A stretch of 64,000 bases of DNA, taken from contig JAGPYM010000021.1 of NCBI GenBank assembly GCA_020736575.1, forward strand, positions 434,001-498,000. Direction: 5' to 3'. Positions 21,985 to 33,654 of the stretch are shown piece by piece. Below the pieces are notes generated by a model. It searched no databases and was not told the DNA's origin. It saw only the letters and a list, made by a program, of their open reading frames with translations. The number at the start of each line of letters is the position of its first letter. Position 1 is the first letter of the stretch. The stretch comes from Thelonectria olida. Taxonomy: Eukaryota; Ascomycota; Sordariomycetes; Hypocreales; Nectriaceae. A program made the position numbers and the translations under genes.

Positions 21985-23691
21985 ATGGCCGCCCTCCAGC
22001 CTGCTGACACTCTCGACGAAGTGCTCCCGGGCACCCGTCGCCTCTTCATCGATGAGTGGGAGAGTGTCTCTGGCGACAGTGGGCTGGAAAAGCACGGAGA
22101 CATCATTCTCGTCCCGCAGCCGACGGCCTCGCCCAACGATCCGCTGAACTGGAGCCTCGCGCGCAAGATCTGGCACACCTTTCTCGTCTCGTACATTGTC
22201 GCGCTGACAGCGGCCACGTCCAATGTCGCCGGCGCTGCGGGCACGGGTGTCAACGAGGAGTTTGGCATCAGCTACGATGTCTTCAACACGGGCGCGGGCG
22301 TCTTGTTCATCGCCATCGGGTACTGGACCCTGCTCAGCTCGCCGGCCGTTCACCTGTACGGCCGGCGCATCTTGTATCTGGTCGGCACGACGTGGGGTCT
22401 CATCGGGAACATCTGGTTCGGCCACCTGAAGACGACGGGCGACACCATCTGGTCGCAGCTCTTTGTCGGCGCCTCCGAGTCCGTCGCCGAAGCCGTCGTC
22501 CAGCTCTCGCTGCTGGATATTTGGTTCGAGCACCAGAACGGAACCTCGATGGGTTTGTACACCCTCGCGACATCCGTGGGCACCTACCTTGGACCGTTGG
22601 TCGGCGGCTACGTTGCCGATGTCATTGGATGGCGTTGGATCGGGCACATTGGCGCCATCGCATCCGGTTTTACACTGGTTCTCTTTTACTTCGGCTTCGA
22701 GGAGACTGCCTTCTCTCGTGAACGATATCTCAGCCAAGAGGGTGACGCGCCTCGCGATGGTCGCCAATCGCCGGCGTCACCCTCGTATGAACCTGGCGAT
22801 GAAGAGAAGTCGGCCGCCCAGTCTACCCCTGCTGCCGCCACAGGGACGGTAGACGAAGAAGAAGCGATGAGCCGCGCCGAGCGAAACCGCATGTCCGTCT
22901 CCTACACGCGCCCCAAGACGTACTGGGAGCGCATCGCCCTCATCACCCCGGCGCCCAATCTCCGCGGCTTCGGAGCGAGCCAGTACGTCAACCGCCTCTG
23001 GCACACGCTGCGCGTGTTCTCGTTTCCGGCTGTGTGGTACGCCGGTCTGCAATGGGGAATGCAGAACATTGCCTTGTCGTTTTACCTGACAGTCGAGGAG
23101 GACAGCTGGATCGAAGCGCCGTGGCACTACGGCGACGCCGAGGTTGGCAACATGAACCTCCCCTGTCTGATTGGCAGTGTCATTGGCTGCTACTACGGAG
23201 GTTGGTGCAGCGACAAGTTCCAGCTTTGGATGACGCGCCGCAACAAGGGCATTATGGAGGCCGAGTTCCGACTCTACCTCATGTTTCTCTGCGTCCTCGT
23301 CTTCCCCGCGGGCATGCTGCTCTTCGGCATCGGATCCGCCAAAGGATGGAGCTGGCCTGTTCCGTACGTCGGCCTCGGCTTCATTGGCTTCGGCTACGGC
23401 TGTGCCGGCGATCTCAGCCTGACCTACCTGGCTGACAGCTACCCCGAGACGGTCCTGGAGGGCATGGTGGCCGTCGCCGTCATCAACAACACCCTGGCCA
23501 TGCTCTTCACCTTTGTAGCTAGCTACTGGCTTGACACAGGCATCCAGAACTGCTTCATCGAGCTGGCCGTGTTGAGCTTCGTCATCCTGATGAGCTCGCT
23601 GCCCATGATCATCTACGGCAAACGCGCCCGGCGCTGGACCAAGTCCAACTACCAAAACTTTTTGCGCATTCGTGACACGATAGATGCCTGA
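21985..23691 (+). CDS. MFS transporter, drug:H+ antiporter (DHA1)-like
   Basis: Predicted 12-helix plasma-membrane transporter of 568 residues encoded by one exon. The cytoplasmic N-terminus (about 65 residues) carries the DPLNWS motif typical of fungal DHA1-like carriers just before helix 1. Helices 1-6 occupy about residues 66-240, with a loop 2-3 VHLYGRR element. A hydrophilic central loop follows, including an Ala/Thr/Glu-rich stretch at about 265-300. Helices 7-12 fill about 350-545, and a short basic tail ends the protein. The nearest described relatives belong to the HOL1 and multidrug groups, so the substrate could be polyamines, cations, toxins or metabolites. It has its own TATA box. 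The P450 gene is over 3 kb away and divergent, so co-function is only a possibility. Confidence 0.9.
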   Translation: MAALQPADTLDEVLPGTRRLFIDEWESVSGDSGLEKHGDIILVPQPTASPNDPLNWSLARKIWHTFLVSYIVALTAATSNVAGAAGTGVNEEFGISYDVFNTGAGVLFIAIGYWTLLSSPAVHLYGRRILYLVGTTWGLIGNIWFGHLKTTGDTIWSQLFVGASESVAEAVVQLSLLDIWFEHQNGTSMGLYTLATSVGTYLGPLVGGYVADVIGWRWIGHIGAIASGFTLVLFYFGFEETAFSRERYLSQEGDAPRDGRQSPASPSYEPGDEEKSAAQSTPAAATGTVDEEEAMSRAERNRMSVSYTRPKTYWERIALITPAPNLRGFGASQYVNRLWHTLRVFSFPAVWYAGLQWGMQNIALSFYLTVEEDSWIEAPWHYGDAEVGNMNLPCLIGSVIGCYYGGWCSDKFQLWMTRRNKGIMEAEFRLYLMFLCVLVFPAGMLLFGIGSAKGWSWPVPYVGLGFIGFGYGCAGDLSLTYLADSYPETVLEGMVAVAVINNTLAMLFTFVASYWLDTGIQNCFIELAVLSFVILMSSLPMIIYGKRARRWTKSNYQNFLRIRDTIDA

Positions 23692-25322
23692 GTTTTCTTT
23701 GAAGAGGAGGAGGAGAGGAAGGGGATGGTAATTGCATCATCGGCTTTGCACCCGATTCACACTCGGGGAGTTGGAGTTGCTTGACTCTGTTATTGTTCTA
23801 CCTAAATTGTTTTCTTCCTTCCTACTGCCCGTCAAAGTTCGGAAGGCATCTATCGTTAGGTTCTTGTCTCAGTATTTTTTGTAGTATTTCGTTCTTCTTT
23901 CGGAAATCGTTTCTGCTTTCAAACAACTCGGGCCTTGCATGCATCGGATGTTGAACGCGTCTCTCAACAATGTGCGAGAGCACATCCTAATCCTGTGGTC
24001 TGACATGTGGTTGCTCAAGGTTTGGAGCCAGCTTCGGTACCTGGCGTAGATTGAGCGCATAGAGCCATTGTCGTAGTCCTATCTCGTGTGTCGCTCAGAT
24101 TGAGTCTACCCCCCCATAGATCATCTGCAGCCGGAGAGCCCAGTTTCAGCCTTTCATCGATCCACAAGGCTTTAAGGCCGTTTCATTGTCTCGATCAAGA
24201 TGTAGCCCTATCCAGATCTCTGCATGCGAGTAAGGTGGTATTGGGTTAGGGAACACAACCTCCCTTGTTCCTTTGCCCCCTCTTAAAAGTCTTTACCGGC
24301 CTGACGCCATCGCATACAATTATCATCGGCCCCTTGGTCTTTTTACATCATCACTAGCAGTGAGAAAAACCGATGCCATGGCACTGGGTGGCTGACTGGC
24401 CTTTCTACTGCTACATCCATCTCATCAATGCTCTCTATAGTGGTGCGAATGTCTGGGTGCTTATGTACGCTGATTTCTGCTTGTTATTGATTTTCCAAAA
24501 ATTGTTTGAAGCTATCAGCTGGATGCTCGCCTACAATACATGTCCGCTCCTGGTTCGTTGCAGCGCTGATGGACATCTAGTTAGTGATGATGGTGAGGCG
24601 TTACAGTAGCACGTAGGTATGCCATAAACGAATTGACGCACGATAAGAATGTGTACCCCGTACTTGATTTAGCAACCATTACCTGGGGGAGCTCCCTCGT
24701 CCATCCAACGCATCCATCCCCCTCATGCATCACTATTCCGGCTAGACACGGTCGCGGACTTCCACCCGCGCTCTTCGACTTCACTTACTGAATATGTTTG
24801 GCTGAAGTCTATAACAAGCCCCACCAATTCAACAGCTGCATCTGAATGTTGATATTATCACCAATCACCAGAGGTGTTAGTTCTGTACGTCTGTTAAAGG
24901 GGGTGGGTCATGTGTTGAGATCGTTGGTGCACACTATCGTGATAGACTCCGGATGACGGGAAATGGTTTACCGGAAGCGTATAGAGAGAACAAGGGCGTC
25001 TTAGGTCTGCCACATTGTCATTGATGACATCGTGGTGACCCACAGACGGAGGCTGGTGTCCTTTTATGCAAGTCGTAAGCCGATATCAGATCTGGGAAGG
25101 CGAGGCAAGACTGTTTAGGGCCTCTCTCAATAACTCAAGATGCCATTCATGTTCTGGATAACCGATAGGATTCATGTTTTGTGCGACCAACGTGATTCAC
25201 GTTCCGGATGAGCAATGGGTTGAATGTGTCTGGCTACAAATAGGTCACCGCTGTCATCAACTCATCGTAATCAAGGGAGCCCTTAGTTTATCTCACACAT
25301 CCCCCCAACTTTACCGGCCACG
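23692..25322. other. Intergenic, no supported gene
   Basis: Contains the transporter 3' region and the promoter of the hydro-lyase gene. Short frames (for example 24373-24609) have no domain. Nothing else is visible. Confidence 0.5.
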
Positions 25323-26246
25323 ATGGCTCCCTCAGCTGTATCGACTATTACCGATCCCCAATCTGGAAGGCCTGCTCCCTCCTTGAAGACTGGACTCGAT
25401 GTTCGACTCGCGGCGAGAGCAAACTCGTGCACCACAACTTCAGGCCTCGGCCCCGGTTACGTCCAAGTCAACCTCATCGTTCTGCCGTCCCGCTACGCCG
25501 CTGATTTCCGATTACTTTGCGAGAGAAACCCGGTTCCGTGCCCACTCATCGCCGAGTCCACGTCTACCGGTACCTGGGATAGTGTCAAGTCGTGTACCGC
25601 CAGACTCAAAGGGAGTGCCTTGCTCTCTGATGTTGATCTTCGTCGAGATGCTCCGAAATACAACGTATACAAGGACTCAAAGCTTGTGCAGACTGGATGT
25701 CCAGATATTGTTCACGAATGGACTGACGATCATGTTGCCTTCTTGATCGGTTGCTCATTTAGTTTCGAGACTGCTCTGACTAACGCTGGCCTCCTACCTC
25801 GACACAATGCGACTGGTCGGAACGTGCCCATGTACCGTACGAATCTTCGACTCTGTCCTGCTGGAGTCTTCACTGGAGGAACCTTTGTCGTCTCTATGCG
25901 GCCATACCCCGCCCACTCTATCGAGCAAGTGAGAGAGATTACTCGGGCGTACTCATCTACACATGGCGAGCCTATTGCTTGGGGGTGGGATGCCGTCGAC
26001 AAACTTGGCATTACCGACATCGACGCTCCTGAATGGGGCGATGGACCATTGACGTTGGACGGATCGCACCTTGGGTCGATGAAGGGCTCGGATGAAGAGG
26101 TGCCTGTGTTTTGGGGCTGTGGCGTCACACCTCAAGAGGCCATCATGAAGGCTGGCCTGAAGGGCGTTATCATGGCTCATGCGCCAGGCCACATGTTGTT
26201 GCTGGATTGCCAGGACTCGGACGTTGTCGCAAAGAAGATCGTGTAA
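25323..26246 (+). CDS. DUF1445 putative hydro-lyase / D-glutamate cyclase family
   Basis: A 307-residue single-exon protein matching PF07286 (bacterial UPF0317 / YcsI-type; the animal relative is mitochondrial D-glutamate cyclase). Conserved blocks occur in the family order: GYVQVNLIVLPSRYAADF (about 45-62), RNPVPCPL, FLIGCSFSFETAL (about 138-150), NVPMYRTN, a GGTFVVSMRP block near 190, ITRAYSSTHG, a DAPEWGD element near 235, VPVFWGCGVTPQ near 260, and the terminal AHAPGHMLLLD. It is slightly longer than most bacterial members because of about 40 extra N-terminal residues, which could be a targeting segment. The family was proposed to remove water from, or cyclise, carboxylate substrates; the reaction of the fungal forms is not established. 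An origin by ancient transfer from bacteria is plausible, but base use matches the neighbours. Confidence 0.9.
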   Translation: MAPSAVSTITDPQSGRPAPSLKTGLDVRLAARANSCTTTSGLGPGYVQVNLIVLPSRYAADFRLLCERNPVPCPLIAESTSTGTWDSVKSCTARLKGSALLSDVDLRRDAPKYNVYKDSKLVQTGCPDIVHEWTDDHVAFLIGCSFSFETALTNAGLLPRHNATGRNVPMYRTNLRLCPAGVFTGGTFVVSMRPYPAHSIEQVREITRAYSSTHGEPIAWGWDAVDKLGITDIDAPEWGDGPLTLDGSHLGSMKGSDEEVPVFWGCGVTPQEAIMKAGLKGVIMAHAPGHMLLLDCQDSDVVAKKIV

Positions 26247-26420
26247 ATGGCGATGTTGCATTCTTCTGATTAATGTATCTTAGTAACGTGGCTATCTAAA
26301 TATGCGTAGAGATGCCGTTTGAGACCATCCGTCTCCTTCATACATGGGGTGGTTCTTTAAATCCAAGTGCGCAGTATGTTTTTATTGTATTTATGACAGG
26401 CCTGTCATGTCCAACCCAGC

Positions 26421-26990
26421 TTAATAAACACCCGCAACGGCAAAACCGGCCATGGCAGCTGCAGCGGCCACACCCATTCCAGTTTCTCGAGCACCAGCGT
26501 TGACAGAATTCGTCGTATCAGTCCCAGCTGCATTGCCAGAGGGAGCCGCCGTCTGCGTTGCCGACCCCGCGGCATTGAGATACGTGTACTCGTCGCAAAA
26601 CTGCGTGGCAGCACCAGTAAGTCCGTAGGATGAGAGCTGCGCCTGCACCGCAGGCACGTCGCTGCAGGCGTCAAACGCGCTGGAGAGCTCGGGCTTGTGC
26701 TCGGAAATCCAGCTCTCGAACGACCGCATCCAAGACGTGTAGTCGTCGGCCAAGGATCCTGTCACGGCGGGCACGACGCAGGTGTCGGTGATGGTTGTCC
26801 ATTGGGTCTGCTGGGCGAGGAAGGTCTGGAGAGACGAGTCGGGGGTGGGAATGGCGTTCAGCGCGGGGAGGGCGCCGATGACTGCTGTTGAGCATTCTTG
26901 GGCGTCGCGCTTTTCGGGGGCCGCGGGCTCGGCTGTGGTGAAGGAGATGGCCAAGGCCGAGACGAAGAGTGAGAGATTCGACGTGTACAT
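26421..26990 (-). CDS. GPI-anchored, serine/threonine-rich surface protein
   Basis: A 189-residue protein. Residues 1-20 form a signal peptide (start MYTSNLSLF) followed by a KR dibasic site near residue 28. The middle domain has four cysteines in the order CST, CVV, CSD, CDE, and a PTPDSSLQTFL segment seen in a fungal secreted family often labelled infection-structure-specific. A Ser/Thr/Ala/Gly linker then leads to a C-terminal hydrophobic tail (VAAAAAMAGFAVAGVY) without charges, the form of a GPI attachment signal. The frame is open further upstream to 27191, but those extra residues precede the signal peptide and are likely leader. Expected location is plasma membrane or cell wall. No enzyme motif is visible. 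Confidence 0.8.
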   Translation of the reverse strand: MYTSNLSLFVSALAISFTTAEPAAPEKRDAQECSTAVIGALPALNAIPTPDSSLQTFLAQQTQWTTITDTCVVPAVTGSLADDYTSWMRSFESWISEHKPELSSAFDACSDVPAVQAQLSSYGLTGAATQFCDEYTYLNAAGSATQTAAPSGNAAGTDTTNSVNAGARETGMGVAAAAAMAGFAVAGVY

Positions 26991-27633
26991 TTTGCTGATT
27001 TTCTGACGATGCTTGATAGAAGACGCGTGTTGAGGAGAAAGGCGAGTTCTGACCGCTCGAGGTGCGAGGTTCAGGATTAAGTGGTTGGTTGTGGATGTAT
27101 CAGTTTGAAACGTTGAGGATTTCACCTTTTTGTACTCTTTAATTTTAAAGCTGCTCCCAGAGCAAGCAGGGGTCGTCTCAAACACGAGCAACGCAACAGG
27201 CTGTCACAGGCGACAAGGGTGGAATCAATGAACGCATGGTTGCGTCAGTTTGGAGGGCGAATCCACAAGGTGAAGCCTTGGCTGAGGGCTTGGCCGAACA
27301 TCTACACTCCACCAAAGGAATCTCACGATGTGTGATAGGACACTCTGAAGCACAGGTGAGGCGGAGTTCGCTTGGCGGCTCAGTGCCGAGCTGTGTTGGT
27401 TGTACAGGGGCTGGGGGGATCACGGCAATCTCCAAACTCCGAGGCGGGCTTTTATCGATACGAGCGCTTTGTTAGACGAGCCATAGTAAGCAAGTAGCCC
27501 GTGCAATTCAATGCTGGACGCTCCAATTAAAGGTCTATCCCTCCTCAGTCTAACGACATCTATCTTCTCACTTCTCACTGAAACCGAAATCTCTGAAATA
27601 CTCTCAACTCTTTTGATCCCGTGCACAATCTGC
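26991..27633. other. Intergenic
   Basis: Promoter of the GPI-protein gene and 3' region of the permease gene; no gene seen. Confidence 0.5.
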
Positions 27634-29517
27634 TCAGTGAGCGAAACGGAAGTCTAGCCTCTTGTTGCCCTCGTCCTTGGTCGTCTTCAAATATTGATCC
27701 TTCTCTTCCGGGCTCATGGCGTCCCAGATGCGTGCGCGTGTTCGGTTGCGCCGGACATAGTAGACCTTGATGAAGATGGTCATGACAACGTTCCAGGCCA
27801 CGATGCCAAGAAGCACCTTGTTTCCTCGCCTGTATTTCGGCTTATCGTCGTTGCGGTAGATCTAAATACCCGATAGTTGGTTAGGTCTGCTTCTCATCTG
27901 GTGGACACGGTGGTTTGCCGGGCGACTTACGTTGGAAGAGATGACGGAGCTCGCTTGGCAGATCATGTTGTACAAAGCTGAGCCGATTGTTCGCGTGCGC
28001 ACCGATCCGGCGTTTCGGGACGTAAGACTGACTGGAGATGGTGTTAAAGGAGCGAAATTATCTATACGACAAAGACGTCAAGAACATACCATTTATCGAA
28101 TGAATGTATGGGAAACCAATCAGCAGCACACTAACTGCGTACCAACTCCAAGGACTCGAGGCGGTGGGCATGAGTTCCAATGCAAGAAGCAAAGGAAGAC
28201 ACCAAAACGAGTAAAACAGGACAACGGCCATGCGATTGTTGATCTTTTCCGAATACCAGGACCAAAAGACGAGCTGGGCGAGGAACAAGACGTACGCCGG
28301 AATCGTCAGAAGATTGGTTTGGAACGTGTCGAAGCCAAGCGCCTTCAAGTTGAGCGTCAAATAAGCCGAGACTGGGTTGGTCGGAATGAGCATGGTCCAG
28401 CTGATGGCGTAGAGGGGCCAGAGGTCGTAGTCCGTGAGAGAGGCCCAGAGGAGTTTCAAGGTCAGACCTTGACGGTTGTGCATGCCGCCCTGTGTCCAGT
28501 GTTAGATCATCGATAGTTATCAAAGAGGGGTGCAGGTCAAGTTACTTTGCCCGGATCGTCTCGGAGCACCCGGTTGACCATGATGACTTCCTCGCGCTCC
28601 GAGAACCATCCATCCTTTCCGCGGAACCAACTTGCCGTCTGCGTCGGGCTTGGGGGGAGATAGAACCAAGACAACACACCGATGATGGCCGTCAAGCCAC
28701 CCTCAAGCGCAAACAGCCATCTCCAGCCCTCCCATCCTCCAATCGACCGCATGTGAAGGATACCATAGGCCAAGAAGGCTGCGACGATGAACGTGAAGTG
28801 GGACGAGCAGTAAAAGAAGCCGACCCGCATCGGCAGCTCCTTGTTCGTGTAGAAGTAGGAAAGATAGAGGATAGCATCGGGTATGAAGCCGCCTTCTACC
28901 AGTCCTAGCAGCGCGCGAGTGGCATAGAAACTCTGCTTTCCTACGATGAGTCCTTGGCAAATTCCAATAATACTCCAAACGACCATCTGAATGGGAATCC
29001 AAACGTCAGGGCCAAGCTTTTTGGAAATCATTTGCGACGGTACTTCGGCAGACAGGAAGCAGAGGTAAAAGATCATCATTCCATAGTTGTAGTGGTTCGT
29101 ATCCAGACCGAGGTCGTCCAGCATACCATCGCTGAGGGCTTGGGAGATGTTGCCGCGATCGAGTTGTAGCGCGAAGAACATGAGACAGACCCAAGAGCAG
29201 ATGCGATAGTCCAGCTAAACACGGAATATTAGCAATTCATACGACGAGAGCAGACCGAAAGCTAGAGGCCGATATCAACTCACCCTTCTCACAAGCTTCT
29301 TTTCTTCCTTCTCAGTCCACTCTGCAGTCGGATCATATCTGTGTCTACCCTCATATTCGGGAATGGGCTCGTATAACTCGGCGGACCCTCCAACTGCAAA
29401 GGTGTCGCCATCACCATAGAACTTTTGAACCGATGAGGACTCGGCAGTGACTTTTGACTTGGATTTTGCCGAGTCCGAGGAGTACTCGGGGTCCGAGTTT
29501 TCGGATTTCTCAGACAT
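27634..29517 (-). CDS. MFS permease, anion:cation symporter (Dal5/allantoate) family
   Basis: Five exons (29517-29284, 29214-28546, 28489-28090, 28031-27931, 27861-27634) join in frame to 543 residues. The first 78 residues are cytoplasmic and very acidic/serine-rich. Helix 1 carries the family motif LDRGNIS (96-102). FYATRALLGLVEGGFIPD is the helix-4 signature of Dal5, Seo1 and Tna1 carriers. Helices 7-10 follow exon 3, and VSLTSRNAGSVRTRT before helix 11 is also characteristic of the family. The C-terminus is a charged tail after an FIKVYYVRRN segment. The family moves small organic anions such as allantoate, nicotinate, pantothenate, ureidosuccinate or dipeptides with protons across the plasma membrane. 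Which of these applies cannot be read. An in-frame ATG nine codons upstream (29544) is an alternative start. Confidence 0.92.
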
Positions 29518-29544
29518 TTTGGATGCTGGGTAGTCGACTTGCAA

Positions 29545-31106
29545 ATCGGCTTCGAACTACTTGTCTCAGTCGCGCGTTTACAAGCCCTTAGATGTAGAAC
29601 ATGTTTCTTATTTATCTCTATTTCTTCAATACGTGCATTCGCAGCAAAATGGTGCAATTGCCACTTGACCGACGATGATGCTCAGACTTGTTTCCTAGAC
29701 GCTCAGTGCTTTCTGTGCGTGCATCCAGCAACAGATGTCGCAATAGTTGAGAACTGGGTATGTTTGTATAGTTATTACGAAACGGCCTATTCAGTATTGG
29801 ACAGAGATGGTGCAATGCAAACGGTAGTATTCCTGCAACTCATCGAAGACTGATAAAAGACATCTCCGGGTCTCCGAGGAACTGGTTCGAGCGAATTTGT
29901 ATGTGATTTGTGGGGCATCAGGGCAAAATATCGTGGTCCGAGGAGATGCAAAATTCGGTCAGAATATATTAGGGGTTCGTCTCTCCACCGAATCCTTGTT
30001 TTCTTGCGGGACGGTTGGCCGTTGGTGGTTCGTGAGACCTCTCCGTTGAGCGATTGCTGTATGTGCCCAACCCATTGTGAACGAGATTAATGTGAGATTT
30101 CACATGAGGAAACCCTCGAAGATGCTCAGCGGGGATACGAAATATAGAAATATGGATAGTCAAAGGTAAGAGAATTTTCCAGGCTGACTCGGTTGGAGTG
30201 CGAGAGCACACTGACAGGCAAGGGATATGCTTGTTGTCGTGGGCAGATCGTTCCGAAAATTTCTCCATCGGTCATGTTAACTCAACGTAGGGTATCATTG
30301 AGACTCTTGGCGCGTTCTTTTAGATGTGTTCATGCAATGATTCGGTCGTGACATGGAGACGCCCAGAGAGTGGGAGTGTTTGGGGGAATTCTCTAGTGAC
30401 TTGCTATTCCTGCTTTGCGATCCAACAACTAAGACGCTCATTTTGGGTACTAAATGGATGGCAATAGTGACTTGTAAGCCGAAGCCTTTATGATTAAGAG
30501 AATATTTGCATTTATTGTTGTCCTTCTCAGTCGCCAATGTGTAAGTTGTAGCAAGGTACTTGACCTAGATGGGCTCATGGGCCTAGGCACTTTCAGTCCA
30601 GATTAAGCCACGCCAAGAACATAGCCAAATGCATGCCATTCCCTTGGGAATCAGGCAAACGGAATTCTCCTAATGCAGGCATTGATCCCGTTGAGCTGTG
30701 CCGTTGTGGTGGAGTCCGGCACTGAGCGTTGCACCCGGACTTGAGGCTAATGATCCAACCGTCAGCGGACGGAAAGGCGTGAGATATCTTTGGATTATTC
30801 AGAGTCAAATGCTGGAACATCTGCTGTCTTTGGACATCTGCTATTCTTTCTGCTTGATTTACTTGGAATTGATTCCTCGACAACTGCGTCTCAGCTATCA
30901 GGCCGCCTTTGCGAGCCATGACGTCAATGATTCGCTGTCCATATCATTCATGATGGACGGAATGATTGACGTCAGCGGCATCTTAGCACGAGGAGGAGGG
31001 CACAAAAGCAGGTTTTACACCAAAATCGGCCACAATATTAAGAGTGCCATACAATAGCCATACGCCTTGATCAAATCATCGCTTGCTGCCATCATCAACC
31101 GAAATC
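29545..31106. other. Intergenic
   Basis: Divergent promoters of the permease and DUF3292 genes. Frames up to 119 codons exist (30698-31057) but show no domain. Confidence 0.5.
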
Positions 31107-33241
31107 ATGGCCGAACCACCAGTTGGCCCAGCTGGCCCAGCTCAGCCAGTCGCCGTGCCCGCTGAACCGTCGTTTCGACGACTCTCCAACTTCAGCTCAT
31201 CAAGCGAACCCGAGATGCTCGAAAAAGTAGAGGAAGACACGCCCACTGCGAGCCATGCCCTCGCCGAAGAGAGCGTCAGTGCAGCTGCTGACGACGAGGA
31301 AAAGGGCGCCGCTCAGATCGAACATGGAGAAATCGAAGTCAAGAACCTCGGCTGGAACGACCGCGTCTACAACGTCCCCGTCCCCTTGGTCGGCGGCCTG
31401 GACAACGAGCAGCTCTGGACCCTGATTCGACGGTTCGACAAGCAGATGTTCCATGTCAAGAAGCTCCGGGAGCCGCCCTTGGGCACCTTGGACATGACGA
31501 TTGCCCAAGAAGAGGAATTCTCACCCGAGAAGCTGCGGGCCCAGGTCGAGCGCTTCTATATGGTGGTTATCGTGAGCTTGTTTGCATTCTGGAAGCAGAT
31601 CGTGCGTCTGAGGTCCTGGAGAGAGTATCGACGAACGTCTTGCTTCCTCGCCGTGTACGCCGTCGCTTGGCTGCTCGATATCCTGTTGCCCTCTCTCGCC
31701 ATCTTCGCGATTGTCTTGATCATGTCCGACCGATCTCGCACAATCTGTTTCCCGCCGGCACCGCCATCTCTCATTGATTCCAAGACCGGAGGCATACAAA
31801 AGCCCGCTGCCGGAGTACTCGCATCCGACGACTCGGTCACCGGCGCACCCGAGAAGCATCAAGGAGAAGCAGTTGAGCAGGAAGCTCGCAATTTTGTGAC
31901 TAGTCTTTCGACGGTATGTTCAGGAGTAAGATGCATTTCACACACTTCAGGAATGGGCTGACTGGTAATATTCAGATCGTCGTTGGCACAGCTGCCGGAA
32001 AACACCCACAGGCCGATCCGGAAGCTGATGGAGCGCCGGATCCCACTGAGCTCACTGATACAGTCAGTGATGCCAGGGACAATGCGGTTGGAGCTGCCAC
32101 GACTGATCAACACGACCGGACCAGGAAGCCAATGTCAGATGCCATCTGGGCCAAAGCAGGTCCCACGATGCGTCTCATTGCCGACTTTGTCGATACCTGG
32201 GAGCGACTCGGCAACGCCTTGAGCCCGACAGCACCGTTCCCTCAGCGTCGGCCCAGGCTCGTTCTTGCTTCGGTCCTTGTCCCCATGCTGCTCGCTTCGT
32301 ACTTTACTTCATCCTACGCCGTTATGAAAGGAATGGGATTCGGCTTTGGTTTTGTACTATTCGGAGACCCCGTCATCACCAGAATGGTGTCCTTTATCAA
32401 CAGGACGTATCCTCGCTGGGAGAAATACGTCGAGCTTCGCAACACCATCTTGAGAGGCATCCCGACGAATGCACAGCTCACGGTCACGCTTCTTCGCGTT
32501 GGAGAGAAGAACAAGGCGCCGCTTCCCCCACCGCCTTCATCTAACGTGCCACCCCCTGTTGTGCCCCACGCAACAGCTGGACAGGATCTGGAGCACCTAG
32601 GTAAGGCCCTGGCTTCCAAGAGGCTTTTCGTATCACTAACCCCATCAGAAGGAGCCACGAATGAAGAAATCCAGGATGCCATTCACCCTGATGCAATCCA
32701 AGAAGAAGTTGAAGAAGAGGAGGAGGAAGAAGAAAAGAAAAAGCACAAGAAAGGTCACCGCATCATGAATCTCCTGCGTGGAACGGCCAAGGGCGGCATC
32801 CGAACTGCCCTCGCTGCGGACAAAGCCAAGGCCAAAGCCGGCGCACGCCACGCGAAGAACCGACTCGGAGTCGTCAAGGACTCAACAACAAACCCTGCGA
32901 CTGGCCCGATTCGCTTCCCGGCGCGGTACAAGGGCACAAAGGGCCACGCCTACATTACCGCTACTGCGACGAGTCCGGCTGTGAGCTGGACCCCCCAAAC
33001 GGAAGACGTGAAGCCAGCATGGACTGTGTCGATAGGCGACGTATCCGAGCTGAAGAAAATGGGTGGGCTGGGGTGGAAGAGCAAGATTTTGGTGGGATGG
33101 GCCATGGATCGAGAGATTGTGGATGGGCTGAGCATTACCACCACAGATGGAAAGGAACTCCATCTTACGGCCGTGTTTATGAGGGACCAATTGTTCAACC
33201 GCTTGATTTCAATGGGGCCTCAGATGTGGGAGGCTTGGTAA
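31107..33241 (+). CDS. DUF3292 membrane protein
   Basis: Uncharacterised fungal family (PF11696). Exons 31107-31913, 31976-32600 and 32649-33241 give 674 residues. The N-terminal 75 residues are Pro/Ser/Glu-rich. The conserved core starts with LGWNDRVYNVPVPLVGGL and FDKQMFHVK, then a hydrophobic hairpin (FLAVYAVAWLLDILLPSLAIFAI, split here for length; about residues 190-215). A second hydrophobic pair after PRPRL lies at about residues 390-425, followed by ERGI-like LRNTILRGIPTNAQLTVTLLR, an acidic and lysine-rich stretch, and a C-terminal beta-rich domain with GHAYITATA resembling a PH-type fold. A 48-nt intron in the middle (GTAAGG...CACTAAC...CAG) is a multiple of three without stops. If retained it adds 16 residues and keeps the frame. 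Function is unknown; reticulon-like hairpins would suggest an ER or organelle membrane role. A start at 31083 is possible. Confidence 0.88.
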
Positions 33242-33429
33242 TTAGCGCGTTTATAATGTATATGACCTGAATTAAATGATGAAAACCCTTGATCTGAGTG
33301 ATCCCAAGTAGTTTATCCTTGTAGCGTATGCTAGGAGAAAGCCCTTCCGAAGAATATATATGGTTGCATTGCATCTGAACTGGGACTTCAAGCTCGTACT
33401 GAAGTTCCGATCATGTCGGGGTGCCCCAG

Positions 33430-33650
33430 TTCATACTCTTCATCAGGTGAGACCAATGCTACGCGGGCTTGTCGTTGTCGATGAAGCGTACATCGACTTT
33501 ATATCATATGAGTCAGCTCTGAGCCTCATCCACCGGTTCCACGATCTCACGGTGCTACAAGTTTTTGGCAAATCTCTTGGTCTAGCAGGAGTGCGGTATG
33601 ATGTTCAGCCTCTCGCAATGGGCCATGCTAATCACTTTATCGTAGACTAG
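33430..33650 (+). pseudogene. Relic of histidinol-phosphate aminotransferase
   Basis: A short open piece encodes GLVVVDEAYIDF, then LTVLQVFGKSLGLAGVR. These are two hallmark blocks of class I/II aminotransferases of the HisC/His5 type: the Asp-x-x-Tyr that holds the PLP ring, and the Ser/Gly-Lys loop with the Schiff-base lysine. The piece before them is scrambled where a PGNPTG loop should be, and nothing of the first 150 or last 100 residues can be found. It abuts an AT-rich block. A functional enzyme would need about 380 residues, so this is a dead fragment. Confidence 0.75.
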
Positions 33651-33654
33651 AGGT

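Noticed and set aside
21922..23655. Two long minus-strand frames (281 and 292 codons) opposite the MFS transporter
   Set aside because: They are shadows of a well-supported transporter; the composition is low complexity and no domain is present.
12996..23691. Secondary-metabolite cluster formed by GT34, Zn2Cys6, P450 and MFS genes
   Set aside because: No PKS, NRPS, terpene cyclase or prenyltransferase backbone; the GT34 gene is a housekeeping Golgi type and distances are large.
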